The position numbers and the translations under genes were made by a program. DNA of 7,394 nucleotides from positions 1 to 7,394 of the forward strand of contig JAEUHU010000552.1 in NCBI GenBank assembly GCA_016793305.1, read 5' to 3'. Position 1 is the first letter of the stretch. Every line of letters starts with the position of its first letter. The DNA comes from Planctomycetota bacterium (GTDB lineage: Bacteria > Planctomycetota > UBA1135 > UBA2386). This document shows positions 6,888 to 7,394 of this stretch, piece by piece. The notes below the pieces were generated by a model, which saw nothing but the letters and a program-made list of their open reading frames with translations, made no database searches and was not told the DNA's origin.

Positions 6888-7394
6888 GTTCTGGCCCGAC
6901 CACGGCAGCGACACCATGCGCAGGTTCTTCAGCACCACCGACGTGATCGTCGTGCCGCCAGCTCCCTGCTGGATCGTGCTGCCGACGCGCGTCGCGACGT
7001 TGGCGCTGGTCGAGCTGGCCGAGAACACCAGCATCAGCCCGGTCTCCATGTCGTACGTGTAGCGCTGGTAGCCGCTGTCGCTCTTCGTCTGCGTGACCAG
7101 CGCGTCGAACGTGCGGCCGTTCAGCGGGTACTTCACGCGGCGAACGGTGAGGCCACCACCCTGCTGCTCGGCCATCGCGCGCAGCTTCGCCGGCGGCACC
7201 CAGAGATCGGTGAAGCCGTTCTGGTCGCCGACCAGCGGCGAGATGCCGGTCTGCGTGGTCGTCTGCAGGCCGGCGTCGATGTACGTGTGGATCGTCATCG
7301 TCGCGGCGACGCAGTCGGGGGCGACGTTGACGAAGTCGTACTGCGTGAGCCCGCCGCCGCCGGTGCTCGGCACCTGGTCCTCGCGGTAGGTGCG
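6408..7394 (-). CDS. Unrecognised protein of two tandem beta-rich units (5' partial)
   Basis: The frame is open from the right edge (residues RTYREDQ precede a GTG at 7373 that is probably an internal Val) to a TGA at 6408-6410, giving 328 visible residues. I do not recognise the family. The visible part consists of two related units at a spacing of about 184 residues: C28/C213 in C-[VA]-A-A, T37-x-I-D40/T220-x-I-D223, F61/F244, W65/Y248, L71/L254, and YTYDMETG (112-119)/YTFDLQSG (296-303). Alternating hydrophobic residues indicate mostly beta structure. The C-terminus is rich in Gln (QRQQQGP, LQLQQR). There is no transmembrane helix and no catalytic motif. Secretion is plausible because of the strand-rich, Thr/Ser/Gln-rich composition, but the N-terminus is outside the window. 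It converges on the lipoprotein gene, so it belongs to a separate transcription unit. The reading frame is credible because the duplication is preserved in it. Confidence 0.8.
   Translation of the reverse strand, partial: RTYREDQVPSTGGGGLTQYDFVNVAPDCVAATMTIHTYIDAGLQTTTQTGISPLVGDQNGFTDLWVPPAKLRAMAEQQGGGLTVRRVKYPLNGRTFDALVTQTKSDSGYQRYTYDMETGLMLVFSASSTSANVATRVGSTIQQGAGGTTITSVVLKNLRMVSLPWSGQNAPQWLQAGKRLDYAGTYQNSLTEGTMAPWRYGMSIQLTEVRGACAAAKLQTQIDYGSGAGPQTTDSQAIYGPASFGNVYLDARALQRLQRGQELDRDPVTGRRLVFVGSDARTATILEQGPVDQQSYTFDLQSGVLVATSQRQQQGPAVIRIDLQLQQR
6915..7394 (-). repeat. Protein-level tandem unit 1 (N-terminal copy, truncated by window edge)
   Basis: This covers visible residues 1-160 of the minus-strand gene. 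Landmarks are C28 in DCVAA, YID at 38-40, the GFTDLWVPPAKLR segment (60-72) and YTYDMETG at 112-119. The boundaries are approximate, and the copy probably begins upstream of the window edge. Confidence 0.6.

Noticed and set aside
7093..7389. Short plus-strand open frames within the last gene (6862-7062, 7093-7389)
   Set aside because: They are antisense to the minus-strand frame that carries the tandem duplication; their translations show no domain or signal pattern.

Overview
This GC-rich window contains five protein-coding genes: four read left to right and one faces them at the right end. The first and last run off the window edges. I saw no RNA genes, insertion sequences, CRISPR arrays or attachment sites. 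The gene content points to a planctomycete or close relative: an ECF-like sigma factor directly overlapping a transmembrane Hanks-type Ser/Thr kinase with a WD40-type sensor, flanked by exported beta-rich proteins. This assignment is an inference from protein style, because no marker gene is present.

Layout. 2-1141 (+): C-terminal part of an exported protein with five beta-propeller-like repeats and a C-terminal domain. 1142-1224: intergenic, with a weak bulged hairpin. 1225-1875 (+): sigma factor. 1872-5543 (+): kinase, whose GTG start overlaps the sigma stop by 4 bp. 5544-5637: short gap. 5638-6288 (+): small putative lipoprotein with a DUF1080/LamG-like jelly-roll domain. 6289-6407: convergent intergenic region with a G/C hairpin. 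6408-7394 (-): unrecognised protein made of two tandem copies of a roughly 184-residue unit, open at the right edge.

How the genes may work together. The sigma factor and kinase look like one signalling unit. The kinase has a complete catalytic core, one transmembrane helix, about 600 residues that resolve into 14 blade-like repeats, and a helical C-terminus with TPR-like character. There is no recognisable anti-sigma factor, so the kinase probably supplies the regulation. The signal, the phosphorylation target and the regulon cannot be read from the sequence. The flanking exported proteins could be targets or unrelated neighbours; nothing in the window decides this.

No clearly new system is visible. 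The items most worth a second look are the tandem-duplicated domain in the last gene, the 14-blade sensor of the kinase, and the distribution of Ser/Thr residues in the sigma factor.
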